Numbered from the stretch's first letter, positions 40,899-51,348 are shown. The stretch: DNA of 64,000 bases from Flavobacterium frigidarium DSM 17623 (GCF_000425505.1 NZ_AUDO01000007.1:124001-188000); one strand, 5' to 3'. Notes: generated from the letters alone by a model not told the origin. Program-made: numbers and translations.

Positions 40899-42539
40899 TT
40901 ATTTTGTATTTGTGTTTTTGAACCAACTGAATTGTGCTTGATTCGTACTTTTTTCTCCCATTGATGTGGTGTACATAGCATAAAATGCTCCTACAAAACC
41001 ACCTGCAACTTGTGTACTTAAAAATTTCGCATCCATTTGATCAGCTAGCATATTCCATTTTTTATTATCCAAGGAATATTGGAAACTATACACCGGCCCA
41101 TTGGCAACTATTTTCAAAAACAATTTATCTTTACTTTCAATGGTAGCCGATTTAATTTCATCGATTACCTCTCCATTAGATTTGTACAGCTGCACCACCT
41201 TTTTATTATTCTTCACCGACTGGCAGAAATAGTAAAAATGAGATTCATTTTGGAAAACTATTAATCCTGATTTTTCATTTTCTTTCTTAGTCGAAAACTC
41301 CATTTCTGTGCTTACTTCGCCTATTAAGTGTTGCTGTCTAAAACCGATGAAACTAGGATTCCCAGTTCCTGAAACTGTTTCTGGTCTAGTCTTTAAAGTA
41401 ATAGCTCCTTTTTTTGAATCTAAAGAATACCATTTATCATGAGGTGTTCTTAGAAACATCCATTGATAATCTAAAGAAGTACCGTTAAATTCATCTACAA
41501 ATAAATCGCGATTGCTTTTTGCTACTGCAGAAGGTTTCGTTTTTAAGGTGTAATTCTTTTTAACGACCTCTCCTTCTAAGTTGATTTTTGGCCAACCCAT
41601 TTCCCAAGACATAGGTGCCATAAAAGTTTCTCTTCCTGTATTATAAAATCCTGCTTCATACGGACGACTGCCTAAAAAAACCGCGTACCAGTTACCATTA
41701 GCGTCTTCAACAAAATCAGCATGACCTGTTGATGTTATAGCATCTTTACGGTTAGTGTCTAAATTTCGTTGCGTCAAAATTGGATTTTGAGAGTATGATT
41801 CATAAGGCCCTAAAACATTTTTACTTCTAAAAACCACTTCTGAATGATTAACATCCGTTCCGCCCTCAGCAGCTATTAAATAATAAAAACCGTCTTTTTT
41901 AAAAATATGAGGCCCTTCAATCCAAACTGGTTTTTGACTTATGTCCGATCCACCATTCACGATTATTTCAGGACTGCTAATCACTTTATTTGTAGTAACA
42001 TCAAATTCTACTATTTTTATCGAACGATGTCCATCATAAACCGAAACCTTGTTTGGAGGATCGCTGTTGTAAATGATATAAGCGCGATTTGTAACATCAA
42101 AAAACAAGGAAGGATCAATCCCTTCAACTTTTGGAAGCCAAATAGGATCACTCCAACCTTTGGATAAATCTGTAGTCGTAATGACAAAATTATTTCCATT
42201 ATCTATCAAAGTACAAGTGATGTAAAAAGTCCCGTTATTGTAGCGAATCGCTGGCGCAAACAAACCTCTTGAAATTCCTAAACCATCTAAATTTAATTGC
42301 GTAGTTCTATCCATTGCATTTCCTATTTGTTCCCAATGCGCCAAATCTTTCGAATGAAAAATGGGCAGTCCTGGAAAATAGGAGAAAGTTGAATTGACCA
42401 AATAGTAATCCTCTCCTACTCTACAAATACTGGGATCTGGATAAAATCCTTTTAAAATAGGATTTTGGACCACTGCCGTATTTTGAGCAGCGATTACATT
42501 GGCATAAAAAAGAACTAATACAATTACTACTTTTCTCAT
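40899..42539 (-). CDS. Secreted two-domain GH43 beta-xylosidase
   Basis: This 546-residue protein has a signal peptide (ending VIAAQ). The N-terminal GH43 propeller has Asp36 (GFYPDPSICR), Asp142 (EGIDPSLFF) and Glu208 (VWIEGPHIFK). The C-terminal beta-sandwich, from about 345 (FVDEFNGTSLDYQWMFLRTP), is the module typical of GH43 beta-xylosidases such as those of subfamilies 1 and 10-12. It releases xylose or arabinose in the periplasm. The start overlaps the stop of the GH5-like gene by four bases. Confidence 0.94.
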   Translation of the reverse strand: MRKVVIVLVLFYANVIAAQNTAVVQNPILKGFYPDPSICRVGEDYYLVNSTFSYFPGLPIFHSKDLAHWEQIGNAMDRTTQLNLDGLGISRGLFAPAIRYNNGTFYITCTLIDNGNNFVITTTDLSKGWSDPIWLPKVEGIDPSLFFDVTNRAYIIYNSDPPNKVSVYDGHRSIKIVEFDVTTNKVISSPEIIVNGGSDISQKPVWIEGPHIFKKDGFYYLIAAEGGTDVNHSEVVFRSKNVLGPYESYSQNPILTQRNLDTNRKDAITSTGHADFVEDANGNWYAVFLGSRPYEAGFYNTGRETFMAPMSWEMGWPKINLEGEVVKKNYTLKTKPSAVAKSNRDLFVDEFNGTSLDYQWMFLRTPHDKWYSLDSKKGAITLKTRPETVSGTGNPSFIGFRQQHLIGEVSTEMEFSTKKENEKSGLIVFQNESHFYYFCQSVKNNKKVVQLYKSNGEVIDEIKSATIESKDKLFLKIVANGPVYSFQYSLDNKKWNMLADQMDAKFLSTQVAGGFVGAFYAMYTTSMGEKSTNQAQFSWFKNTNTK

Positions 42540-43651
42540 TCTGCACTATTTACAATAGTTTTCACGTATTCAAAGAATGCTTTTTTTCGTGCTGAACTCA
42601 CTTTCCAATCAACAGGTACGCTTTGAAATCCTTCTTTAATATCCGTTTCTCCTTCTCTTCTAAAATCAAAGAAACCCCATGACGCTCTGTTCTCGATTGC
42701 CATTTTGAAATTGTTTTGCTCTTTGTCAAATTCATAATGATCGTCTTCATTGAAAACTATCGGTTTCACACTGTAACCCGGCACTTGTTTCGTTTTTTCA
42801 ACCATTATTGCTACTCCTTTTGGATCTTCAACAGCGTTAGCGTGAAGTAAAATATAATCAGAAGCTTCTATAACGCTAGAAGTTGGAATCGAAGCACCTT
42901 GAAAACTAGTGGATACTAAAAATCTGAAGTCTCCTCTTTTATTATTTTTTACTCTATTAATCAAAGTTGCCATACCACTTTCCGTCAAAATTTCATGATC
43001 GTAATACGGTAAATCGCATTCGTTAACGACTTCAATAAGGATATTTTTATAACCCGTTTTATGCAGTCCGTTTATGGTATTGTCAACAGCATTGATGACT
43101 GCTTTTTCATCTGCTAAAAGTTGGTCCTGTCCAAAATAGAACAAACCTAAAATCACGACCATTTCTAACTCATCTGCTTTTTTAAGCACTTTTTCTAATC
43201 GGTTCCAATAGGCTGGTTTTATAGCACCATTACTTTCAAAAGCCGAGTTAATCCAATTTTTATTCCCGTATCCTGTTGGGCTACCACCTTGCAGATTTAT
43301 GGTAACTGCGTTTAATCCGTATGATTTCCACTCATCCATGGCAGCAACAAACTCCTCTGTATTACGATCTGCGCTCCATTTTTGTGTATCTGGATATTTC
43401 CATAACGCCGCCGTTTCTGGATTTTCATCATCAAAAGTAGCTTGTACCATTCTGGAGTTGAACAACAATCCTTCGATAGCATTCCCCTGCCAAGTTTTCC
43501 CTTGATTGATTATTTTTCCGTTGATTAAAAAATTATCCTTTTCGATAGAAACAACGGTATGTCCTTTACTTTTATTAGTGCTGACTTGACCGTTGGTCGC
43601 TATACCAAAAAGAAATAAGGCTGTTATTGATAAACGATATACTATTTGCAT
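42536..43651 (-). CDS. Secreted clan GH-A hydrolase, GH5-like
   Basis: This 371-residue protein has a signal peptide (to about 21, ATNGQ). It has a TIM barrel with ILIEVVNECDLPYYD carrying acid/base Glu211 and KPIVFNEDDHYEF carrying candidate nucleophile Glu302, a clan GH-A arrangement. The usual GH5 phrase around the nucleophile (E-x-G) is replaced by NEDDH, so the family is uncertain. The surface loop MVQATFDDEN and the NLQGGSPTGYG motif seem specific to a Bacteroidota group. It is positioned between GH3 (11 bases) and GH43 (4-base overlap), so a role in xylo-oligosaccharide trimming is likely. Confidence 0.7.
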   Translation of the reverse strand: MQIVYRLSITALFLFGIATNGQVSTNKSKGHTVVSIEKDNFLINGKIINQGKTWQGNAIEGLLFNSRMVQATFDDENPETAALWKYPDTQKWSADRNTEEFVAAMDEWKSYGLNAVTINLQGGSPTGYGNKNWINSAFESNGAIKPAYWNRLEKVLKKADELEMVVILGLFYFGQDQLLADEKAVINAVDNTINGLHKTGYKNILIEVVNECDLPYYDHEILTESGMATLINRVKNNKRGDFRFLVSTSFQGASIPTSSVIEASDYILLHANAVEDPKGVAIMVEKTKQVPGYSVKPIVFNEDDHYEFDKEQNNFKMAIENRASWGFFDFRREGETDIKEGFQSVPVDWKVSSARKKAFFEYVKTIVNSAE

Positions 43652-43662
43652 AAGATTGTATT

Positions 43663-46296
43663 TTAGTTTTGAATTTGGAATGGATTTCCTTTTAATGCAA
43701 CTGTGCTAACAACCACATTTGCTGTTTTTATTCTTTCCTCGTTTGGTTGTGCTCCTCCCACTGAAAAAGTATAATCGCCTGGATTCACTTCCATTTTTAC
43801 ATCAGCATTGATCTGTGCCAATTGTTTTGGTTGCACTTTAAAGTGAACGGTCTTTGTTTCTCCTGCTTTTAGAAAAGTTCTTTCAAAACCTACTAATGTT
43901 CGAATAGTGTTTTGAAAATCTTCTTTAGCACTTTTCATATACAATTCCGTTACTTCATCGCCATCTACTTTTCCTGTATTGGTAACATCTATAGAAAGTA
44001 GAATCTCTTTGTTTGTCGCTTGTTCTTTATCCAAAACTAAATTGCTGTATTTAAAGCTGGTGTAACTCAAACCAAAACCAAATTCATACAAAGGTTTTCC
44101 TTGAAAATAGCGATAGGTTTTGCCTTTCATATTGTAATCATCAAAGGCTGGGATATCCTTAATATCTTTATAAAAAGTAAGTGGCAAGCGTCCAGAAGGG
44201 TTGTAATCACCAAATAAAATATCAGCAATAGCAGTACCTCCAGCTTGTCCAGGATACCAAGCTTCTAGAATTGCTGGAATATTTTCGTTTTCCCAATTAA
44301 TGGCAAGTGCACTACCGTTCAACAAAACCAAAACCATTGGTTTGCCAAGAGTGCTTATTCTTTTCATTAAGTTAGTTTGAGAAGCTGGAAGTTTGATATC
44401 CAATCGGTCACCACCTGCAAAGCCGTCTACTTTCACTTTCATTTCTTCCCCTTCCAAAAGCGGACTCAATCCCATACAAAACACCACAACATCTGATGCT
44501 TCAGCCAAAGCCATGGCTTCTTTTTCAAGGTTTTCATTAGGCGCTTCCCATAAAAAACGCATTACAGCATGCTCAGAATTGTCTTGTTTGTACTCTAATT
44601 TAATTTTATACACTTTATTAGCTTCTAAGTCTAAATATTCATATTCTGTTTTAGGCTCATAAACATTTTCACTTTCAACGATCAATTTGCCATCGACAAA
44701 CAATTTCATTCCAGAATAGGATTGTCCACCTAATGCGTAACGTCCTGATTTTGGCACCGAAAGATATCCCGTCCAACGAACTGAATATTTATCATAACTC
44801 ATATCTGCAAATGGTGGCGTTGTTGCCCATAAAAAATCAACGTTTGCATCGACTTGCTTGTGTGATGCTTTTCCTTTTAATGTGGTATTCGAAAAATACT
44901 CCGCTTTTAACCCCTTGTTTTTTAATTTACTATCCGAATATAAAACAGCAGCAGGAACCGCTTCTAATATTGGTAAGCCATCAGCCAACCTGCAACCTTC
45001 TGCAAAACTCACTTGAGCATTTGGCAACTTATTCATTATTCCTTGCAAAGGCGTAACTGGTTGTGACGGAAAACCATTGTAATTCCCAAGTAACACATCT
45101 GCATCATTCGCATTCGGACCAATAACAGCTACTTTTTTTAAGTTTTTGCTTAATGGTAATAGGTTGTTGTTTTTTAATAGAACCATGGATTTTCTAGCCG
45201 ATTGTAACGCTAGTAAACGGTGCACTTCTGAATCTACAACTGAATATGGAATATCCTCATATTTTACATCCCCTTTTGGAGCAAACAATCCTAGTTTTAA
45301 ACGTGCTTCTACTAATCTTTCTACAGAAATGGTAAGTTCCGCTTCGGTAATTAAACCTTGCTCAACCGCTTTCACTAGCGAAGGATAGGAATCCCCACAA
45401 TTCAAGTCGGTTCCCGCTTGTACCGCCATTGCAGATGCTTGTTCCTTAGTTTGTACCACTTCATGAGCTCCTTTATTATAGAAATCAGTCACCGCCCAAC
45501 AGTCAGAAACAATGTATCCTTTGAAACCCCAATCTTTTCTCAATAAGCTACTCAATTCCTTATTCCCGCAACAAGGCACTCCCTTGTAACTATTGTACGC
45601 ACACATCACAGAATACACGCCCGATTCCTTCACTACTTTTTCGAATTGTGGGCTATAGGTATTCAACATATCAAAAGCTGAAGGATCTACATTAAAACTA
45701 TGACGACTCGCTTCTGGTCCGCTGTGTACCACAAAATGTTTGGCAGTAGCAATCAATTTATAGTATTTAGGATCATTTCCTTGTAAGCCTTTTATAAATT
45801 GTACCCCAAGCTCTCCCGTTAAATAAGGATCTTCACCATAGGTTTCCATTCCGCGACCCCATCTAGGGTCTCTAAAAATATTAATGTTGGGTGTCCAAAA
45901 AGTCAATCCTTGATGAATGCCTCTTTTGTTTTTAGAAACAAAATCATGATGCTTGGCTCTCGCTTCATCTGAGATTGCATTGGCAATTTCGAACATTTGC
46001 TTTCTATCAAACATGGCGCTCATTCCTATTCCTTGTGGAAAAACAGTTGCAATTCCCGCACGAGCTACACCGTGTAAACATTCGTTCCACCAGTTCATTT
46101 CGGGAATTTCTAATCTATCTATTGCAGCAGAGTTGTAGGTCATTTGAGAAACCTTCTCTTGCAAAGTCATTTTAGAAACCAAAAAAGAAGCTCTTTCTTC
46201 AAAAGTTTTTGAAGCATCTTTATGTACTGCTACCTGAGCATCACAAACTGTAATGGCAAGAAAAAAGAAAATGCAAATCTGTTTTATTTGAGACAT
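43663..46296 (-). CDS. GH3 beta-xylosidase/glucosidase with PA14 insert
   Basis: This 877-residue protein has a signal peptide (to about 21, VCDAQ). The GH3 N-terminal barrel has NWWNECLHGVAR, AKHFVVHSGPE and YIVSDCWAVTDF with nucleophile Asp265. The C-terminal sandwich starts near 370 (MVLLKNNNLLPL). A PA14 domain is inserted at about 455-595 (LKAEYFSNTTLKG, then YALGGQSYSGMKLFVDG). A fibronectin-III-like end closes it. The WWNECLHGVAR motif and family context indicate xylan 1,4-beta-xylosidase. It is the first gene of the seven-gene operon, with a 549-base upstream region. Confidence 0.93.
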   Translation of the reverse strand: MSQIKQICIFFFLAITVCDAQVAVHKDASKTFEERASFLVSKMTLQEKVSQMTYNSAAIDRLEIPEMNWWNECLHGVARAGIATVFPQGIGMSAMFDRKQMFEIANAISDEARAKHHDFVSKNKRGIHQGLTFWTPNINIFRDPRWGRGMETYGEDPYLTGELGVQFIKGLQGNDPKYYKLIATAKHFVVHSGPEASRHSFNVDPSAFDMLNTYSPQFEKVVKESGVYSVMCAYNSYKGVPCCGNKELSSLLRKDWGFKGYIVSDCWAVTDFYNKGAHEVVQTKEQASAMAVQAGTDLNCGDSYPSLVKAVEQGLITEAELTISVERLVEARLKLGLFAPKGDVKYEDIPYSVVDSEVHRLLALQSARKSMVLLKNNNLLPLSKNLKKVAVIGPNANDADVLLGNYNGFPSQPVTPLQGIMNKLPNAQVSFAEGCRLADGLPILEAVPAAVLYSDSKLKNKGLKAEYFSNTTLKGKASHKQVDANVDFLWATTPPFADMSYDKYSVRWTGYLSVPKSGRYALGGQSYSGMKLFVDGKLIVESENVYEPKTEYEYLDLEANKVYKIKLEYKQDNSEHAVMRFLWEAPNENLEKEAMALAEASDVVVFCMGLSPLLEGEEMKVKVDGFAGGDRLDIKLPASQTNLMKRISTLGKPMVLVLLNGSALAINWENENIPAILEAWYPGQAGGTAIADILFGDYNPSGRLPLTFYKDIKDIPAFDDYNMKGKTYRYFQGKPLYEFGFGLSYTSFKYSNLVLDKEQATNKEILLSIDVTNTGKVDGDEVTELYMKSAKEDFQNTIRTLVGFERTFLKAGETKTVHFKVQPKQLAQINADVKMEVNPGDYTFSVGGAQPNEERIKTANVVVSTVALKGNPFQIQN

Positions 46297-46438
46297 AATT
46301 ATATTTATTTAATACTATTTGACAGAGATTGTAATTAAGACTTACGCACTGTTTTCTATTTTGAAAAACATACATTCGAATAAAAAATTTCGAACAAATA
46401 TTCCAGAAAATAAAATTTAATTTGCACACCTATGAAAA

Positions 46439-46481
46439 CTACTTTTTGAATATTATTATGTCTACTATTCAAAAAAAGTAG
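46439..46481. promoter_or_regulatory. Inverted repeat upstream of the GH3 operon
   Basis: The arms ctactttttgaata (46439-46452) and tattcaaaaaaagtag (46466-46481) are complementary apart from two extra A residues, separated by 13 bases. They lie 143 bases before the GH3 start. Elsewhere in 46,297-46,845 there is an exact plus-strand -7 box, taattttg (46693-46700), about 146 bases before the DUF255 gene, and otherwise nothing recognised. The repeat may be an operator for the GH3 operon (inference). Confidence 0.4.
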
Positions 46482-46845
46482 CTTATCTAAAATATGTTAT
46501 AATTTAGTAAAACTGTTTTGTAAAAGTAGCAGGAAGCTCCATTCCCTAATGACACTAATGAAGCTATAAATAAAACAAATCGTGCGTTTTCGACCATTTA
46601 CGCACTATAAAGCAGGCTTATGAAGATAAATTAGCAATTAACAGTAAAATTGCATTGAATGTAAAAATGATTTATAAAAATTTCTAAAAGAGTAATTTTG
46701 AAGCAAATGTTAGCATAAATTCTGCATTATTTGGAATTATAAAAACTATTACAATCTAATTGTTACTTTAGCTTATAATATCGAAATAAATAACTCGTTC
46801 AATAGAAAAATACGTCAATTCGCCTTTCTAATTCATTAAAATATC

Positions 46846-48954
46846 ATGCAAAAATTCTTAATAACACTAGTGCTTTTTTTCATTTTATCGAGCTGTAAAA
46901 AAGCAAATAATGATGATAAACAAGAATTCAAACACACTAACGATTTGATTCATGAAACAAGTCCTTATCTTTTACAACATGCACACAATCCTGTAAATTG
47001 GAAAGCTTGGAATCCTGAAACTTTGAAAAGAGCCAAAGACGAAAATAAACTTATTATTATTTCTGTGGGATATTCTGCTTGCCATTGGTGCCATGTTATG
47101 GAGGAAGAAAGTTTCCAAAATGATTCTGTGGCAAAATTGATGAATGACCACTTTATAAGCATTAAAGTAGATAGAGAGGAGCGCCCAGATATTGATCAAA
47201 TATATATGAATGCTGTACAGTTAATGACTGGAAGTGGAGGCTGGCCCTTAAATTGTATTGCCTTGCCCGATGGTAGGCCAATATTTGGTGGAACTTATTT
47301 CACAAAAGATAATTGGAAAAAGGTATTGGTTGAATTGTCCACTTTGTATAAAAACAATCCTGATAAAGCGAAGGAATATGCTGATAAATTGATTGCGGGA
47401 ATAAAGGAATCAGAATTAATACATTTAAACACAGATGAAGCTGATTTTAGCAAAGCTAAAGAAAAAAAAGCTTTGAAAAATTGGCAAAAAGTAATGGATT
47501 TTGATAACGGTGGATTAGTTGCTGAAACTAAATTCCCGATGCCAGAATCTTTACATTATTTATTGAGATACAGTCAACAAAATGAGGAAAAACCGATTCA
47601 GAAATATGTCGACAAAACGCTATTAAATATGGCAAATGGCGGTATTTACGATGCCCTTGGTGGCGGATTTTGTAGATATGCTGTTGACCAAAAATGGCAC
47701 ATTCCGCACTTTGAGAAAATGCTATATGATAATGCACAAATGGTTAGCTTATATGCTGATGCGTATTTAGTTTCGAAAAACCCAGTTTATAAAAAAACGG
47801 TAATGGAGACCTTAGAATTTGTCGAAAGAGAATTATCTGGTCCTAAAGGTGAATTTTATTCTTCGATTGATGCAGATAGTAAAGATAACAAAGGTAAATT
47901 AGAGGAAGGAAACTATTATATATGGACCACAGCTGAGTTGCAGTCTCAACTAAAATCAGACTATAATTTATTTAAAAAATACTACAATGTCAATGAATTT
48001 GGATTGTGGGAGGCCAACAAATACGTCTTTATTAAAACACAATCAGACGAGATATTTGCTAAAAACAATTCTATTTCAGTAGTTGCATTACAGACGAAAG
48101 TTGCATCCTGGAAAAAGCAATTATTAAAAGTACGAACTTCAAGATCTCGCCCTCACAGGGATGACAAGACAATAACTTCTTGGAATGCCTTAATGTTAAA
48201 AGGATATGTAGACGCCTATCGCGTGATTCATAATCCAGCTTATTTGAAAATCGCTTTAAAAAATGCTAATTTCATCTTAACTAATCAGTTACAAAAAGAT
48301 GGCAGCCTTAACCACAGCTATAAAAATGGTAAAAGTTCAATTACAGGTTTTGCAGAAGATTATGCTATGGTAGCAGAAGCGTACATTGCGCTTTATCAAG
48401 TAACCCTTGACGAAAAATGGCTGCAGACAGCAAAAAACTTGATGGATTACTCTCTTGCACATTTTCAGGACAAGAAAACTAAAATGTTTTATTTTACTTC
48501 AAATAGCGCTCAAAATCTTATTACCCGAAAAATGGAGATTGAAGATAATGTTATTGCTAGTTCGAATTCTACAATAGCCAAAAATTTATTCTTGTTAGGA
48601 CATTATTTTTCGAATACCATTTATTCAAAAACAGCCAAACAGATGCTCAGTAATATCATTAATGACGCCATCGAATCACCTACCGCCTACTATAATTGGC
48701 TGGATTTGATGCTCAATTACACTGATAATTACTATGAAGTTGCCATATCTGGAAAAGAAGCGGTGAGCAAACTCAAAGAATTACACACTCATTATATCCC
48801 TAACATTTTAATTGCTGCATCAACTCGAGAGAGCCAACTCTCTTTACTTCAAGATCGTTATGATGCAGGTAAAACTTATATTTATGTTTGCGTTGAAGGT
48901 GCTTGTAAAATGCCTGAAACCAATATTAAAACAGTTGTTTCTAAGATGAAATAA
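46846..48954 (+). CDS. DUF255 thioredoxin-like lipoprotein (YyaL/SPATA20 family)
   Basis: This 702-residue protein has a lipoprotein signal (FILSSCKKA, Cys17). The N-terminal thioredoxin-like domain opens with [13 protein letters not shown] and carries [13 protein letters not shown] with Cys79 and Cys82. The remainder is an alpha/alpha-barrel like that of glycoside-processing enzymes ([27 protein letters not shown] split in two motifs, then [11 protein letters not shown]). The family is widespread and of unclear function; most members are cytoplasmic, so the lipoprotein signal is notable. It is the only plus-strand gene inside the xylan locus and converges on the GH10 copy D gene. Confidence 0.88.
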   Translation: MQKFLITLVLFFILSSCKKANNDDKQEFKHTNDLIHETSPYLLQHAHNPVNWKAWNPETLKRAKDENKLIIISVGYSACHWCHVMEEESFQNDSVAKLMNDHFISIKVDREERPDIDQIYMNAVQLMTGSGGWPLNCIALPDGRPIFGGTYFTKDNWKKVLVELSTLYKNNPDKAKEYADKLIAGIKESELIHLNTDEADFSKAKEKKALKNWQKVMDFDNGGLVAETKFPMPESLHYLLRYSQQNEEKPIQKYVDKTLLNMANGGIYDALGGGFCRYAVDQKWHIPHFEKMLYDNAQMVSLYADAYLVSKNPVYKKTVMETLEFVERELSGPKGEFYSSIDADSKDNKGKLEEGNYYIWTTAELQSQLKSDYNLFKKYYNVNEFGLWEANKYVFIKTQSDEIFAKNNSISVVALQTKVASWKKQLLKVRTSRSRPHRDDKTITSWNALMLKGYVDAYRVIHNPAYLKIALKNANFILTNQLQKDGSLNHSYKNGKSSITGFAEDYAMVAEAYIALYQVTLDEKWLQTAKNLMDYSLAHFQDKKTKMFYFTSNSAQNLITRKMEIEDNVIASSNSTIAKNLFLLGHYFSNTIYSKTAKQMLSNIINDAIESPTAYYNWLDLMLNYTDNYYEVAISGKEAVSKLKELHTHYIPNILIAASTRESQLSLLQDRYDAGKTYIYVCVEGACKMPETNIKTVVSKMK

Positions 48955-49074
48955 AGTTGTAAGTACACATATATAATATCAGTTTAAACTTTTCTTCATT
49001 ACAGCTTAAAATGGTAGCATCAAATTAAAGCTTTTAGTCTTTGTCTGTCTTTGTAAATGGAAAGCAATGAGCAT

Positions 49075-49113
49075 AAAAAACGCCTAATGAATACTACTTC
49101 ATTAGGCGTTTTA
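49075..49113. terminator. Bidirectional terminator between convergent genes
   Basis: A near-perfect hairpin with arms aaaacgcctaatgaa and ttcattaggcgtttt around a short loop, with A and T runs on both sides. It lies between the stop of the DUF255 gene (48954) and the stop of the minus-strand GH10 copy D (49239), so it can serve both. Confidence 0.85.
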
Positions 49114-49238
49114 CTTTAACCCTATTTTACAATTTAATATCTATTGGATTGATTCAGACGAGCTACTTTTTTACAACTAATTCATACGTAAACAAGCAAC
49201 TCGGCAATTTGAATCATTCCTTTAAATTGTGATTTTAC

Positions 49239-51146
49239 TTATTTTAATCCTTCAAGAAAACCTGTATGTGCTTTTTTCATGCTGTAATCGTCGTTGTACA
49301 TTAAAGCCCAATCAATATGTCCCCAAAAATTAATTAGCCAAGACTCGCTGTCCCTCATACCCCAAACTGTAAGGGCATAGCGATTTGCTGATGGAATAGC
49401 GTTAAAAATTTTCACCACTTCTTTGTACTTATTTTGCTGTGCAATTGCTCTTTCAACCGTTAAGCTTGTCAAATCATTATCTGGGTTTGCACGAATATCT
49501 AATTCAGAAAAGTGCATCAATAGATTGCGAGAAACTGTACCATCTGCAACAGCTTGTATCTGTGAAGCAGCGGGGCCGTTGTAAGCAATGTGCATTTGTG
49601 CACCTAGACCATCAATAAGATTATCTTTTTTCAAATCATCAGCGATTTTAAATATTGCAGCTCTTTTACTTGAAGATGATGCAAAATTATAATCATTATA
49701 AAACAACTTACACGCAGGATCAGCTTCTCTAGCCCACTGATAACATTTTTTTATATAATCATTACCCATTTTTTGTTTAAAAATAGAATTTCGTAAAGGA
49801 TTACCACTTCCATCATCTACCGCTTCATTTACTACATCCCAAGATTTCACTTTTCCTTTGTAACGTGTAACTACAGTAGTAATATAGTCTTTTATCATCG
49901 TTTCAAACTCGGCATTAGAACCTGAAAAATTAGTTACCCAATCAGGAACAGAATTGTGCCAAATCAAGGCATGACCATGAAGGTTCAAATTATTATCCAC
50001 AGCATATTTCACAATTTTGTCAACCGCTGTAAAATCGTAAGTACCCTTACTTGGATACATTTTATCCATTTTCATTTCGTACTCAGATGTAATATTATCA
50101 AATTCTCTAAGAATAATATCCGATTTTTTACCCGTTAGATTATTCGAATTGACAATCATTCCCACATTAAAATTAGCGGCATCTTTCAAAGCAATATCGG
50201 GTTCAGCTACAGGAATAGTTTCAACAAATCCTTTGCGAATTAATTTATAATATCTCCATCCATTAGCTTTAGCTGGATCTGGATCTTTAGCAATATTTCT
50301 CAAAGTCATTTGATCTGCTGATAGCGATACAATTTGGTACTCAGAAACACCTTCATACATTGCAATAGAAGCTTTATTTGTAAAAACTAACCATGGATAT
50401 GTTTTGCCATCATTACCTTTTCTATAATTAATCGACCATGAAGCACTTTCGGGTTCGCGGCTTTTGTAGCAACCATCTGCATATTGGGCATTGTTTGTAC
50501 CCAATTCTTTATTTGCCCATGACCAAATCCACTGGTACGTATCATTGTTTTTATTGATGTAAGTGTGTGTCTCATCTTGCTTGAATGTATATTCATCATC
50601 GTAAACACAAGAAGTCCCATCTGCTTGTTTGAACGCATTTGCTTCAGCAGCAAACCAACTCATATCTGCAGGATCAGCGCTATCATAATTGGGCGCGGGC
50701 CCTACTCCATAGGCGCCACCTAATGTACTCCAAACCCAGGTTTTCCCTGTGGCTCCATTAGCACAAACATCGGCTAACAAAATAGCATTAGCGTCATCAC
50801 ATGAAAAAATGTTGGTGGTAGTAATGACAATATTTTGAGATATCTGATGAATTTTTCCAGCACTAACAGCTGTTAAAGTCACCTCGTAAGTGCCTGGATT
50901 ATCAAAAGTGGCCTCTTCTATTCCGTCTAAGTCTGTGATGTGAACACCATCTTTAGAATATTGCCAGAACATAAAGGTGCCGCTCGTTGCTGTCGAAGTG
51001 TTATCGAGCAAAATAGTATTGGGATTATTAGCCGATGGTGTTGCAGTGAACGACAAATTCACATCAGAATCATTAACATCTTCGCTGCATGACCACAGCA
51101 TACTTACTACACAGAGTAGTATTAAACTTGACTTAATTTTTTTCAT
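49239..51146 (-). CDS. Large multidomain GH10 xylanase lipoprotein with PKD domain (copy D)
   Basis: This 635-residue protein has a lipoprotein signal (SMLWSCSED, Cys20). Residues about 30-110 form a PKD-type domain (FWQYSKDGVH, FDNPGTYEVTLTAVSAG). Residues about 115-305 form a Trp- and Tyr-rich beta domain (WVWSTLGGAYGVGP, TYQWIWSWANKELG), possibly a carbohydrate-binding module unknown to me. The GH10 domain from about 315 has HGHALIWHNSVP, WDVVNEAVDD with acid/base Glu441, LFYNDYNF and MHFSELDIRA with nucleophile Glu548. It is probably the surface enzyme that attacks insoluble xylan. It has its own upstream region and terminator. Confidence 0.93.
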   Translation of the reverse strand: MKKIKSSLILLCVVSMLWSCSEDVNDSDVNLSFTATPSANNPNTILLDNTSTATSGTFMFWQYSKDGVHITDLDGIEEATFDNPGTYEVTLTAVSAGKIHQISQNIVITTTNIFSCDDANAILLADVCANGATGKTWVWSTLGGAYGVGPAPNYDSADPADMSWFAAEANAFKQADGTSCVYDDEYTFKQDETHTYINKNNDTYQWIWSWANKELGTNNAQYADGCYKSREPESASWSINYRKGNDGKTYPWLVFTNKASIAMYEGVSEYQIVSLSADQMTLRNIAKDPDPAKANGWRYYKLIRKGFVETIPVAEPDIALKDAANFNVGMIVNSNNLTGKKSDIILREFDNITSEYEMKMDKMYPSKGTYDFTAVDKIVKYAVDNNLNLHGHALIWHNSVPDWVTNFSGSNAEFETMIKDYITTVVTRYKGKVKSWDVVNEAVDDGSGNPLRNSIFKQKMGNDYIKKCYQWAREADPACKLFYNDYNFASSSSKRAAIFKIADDLKKDNLIDGLGAQMHIAYNGPAASQIQAVADGTVSRNLLMHFSELDIRANPDNDLTSLTVERAIAQQNKYKEVVKIFNAIPSANRYALTVWGMRDSESWLINFWGHIDWALMYNDDYSMKKAHTGFLEGLK

Positions 51147-51235
51147 AGTTTTTTGGTTGGTTTAGTGTCTCATTTCAAAAGTTATAGAAACTTCAGTACA
51201 AGACGTTAATAGTTTGGTTATAAGTATTATAAATC

Positions 51236-51268
51236 CAAAAATAGCCAGCCTAGCAACTTATAGGCTAT
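51236..51268 (-). promoter_or_regulatory. Candidate promoter and dyad upstream of GH10 copy D
   Basis: The plus-strand octamer caaaaata (51236-51243) is an exact minus-strand TAnnTTTG box, 90 bases before the start. Immediately upstream in the direction of transcription is a nested dyad: agccta (51247-51252) with taggct (51261-51266), and atagcc (51241-51246) with ggctat (51263-51268). It could be an operator for the locus regulator. Confidence 0.4.
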
Positions 51269-51348
51269 CAAATTTGGTGCAACAATCTGTACAATTGAAG
51301 CATTATCTTGATCGTATTACGTATATCACATTTCTACGTTAGTAAAAA

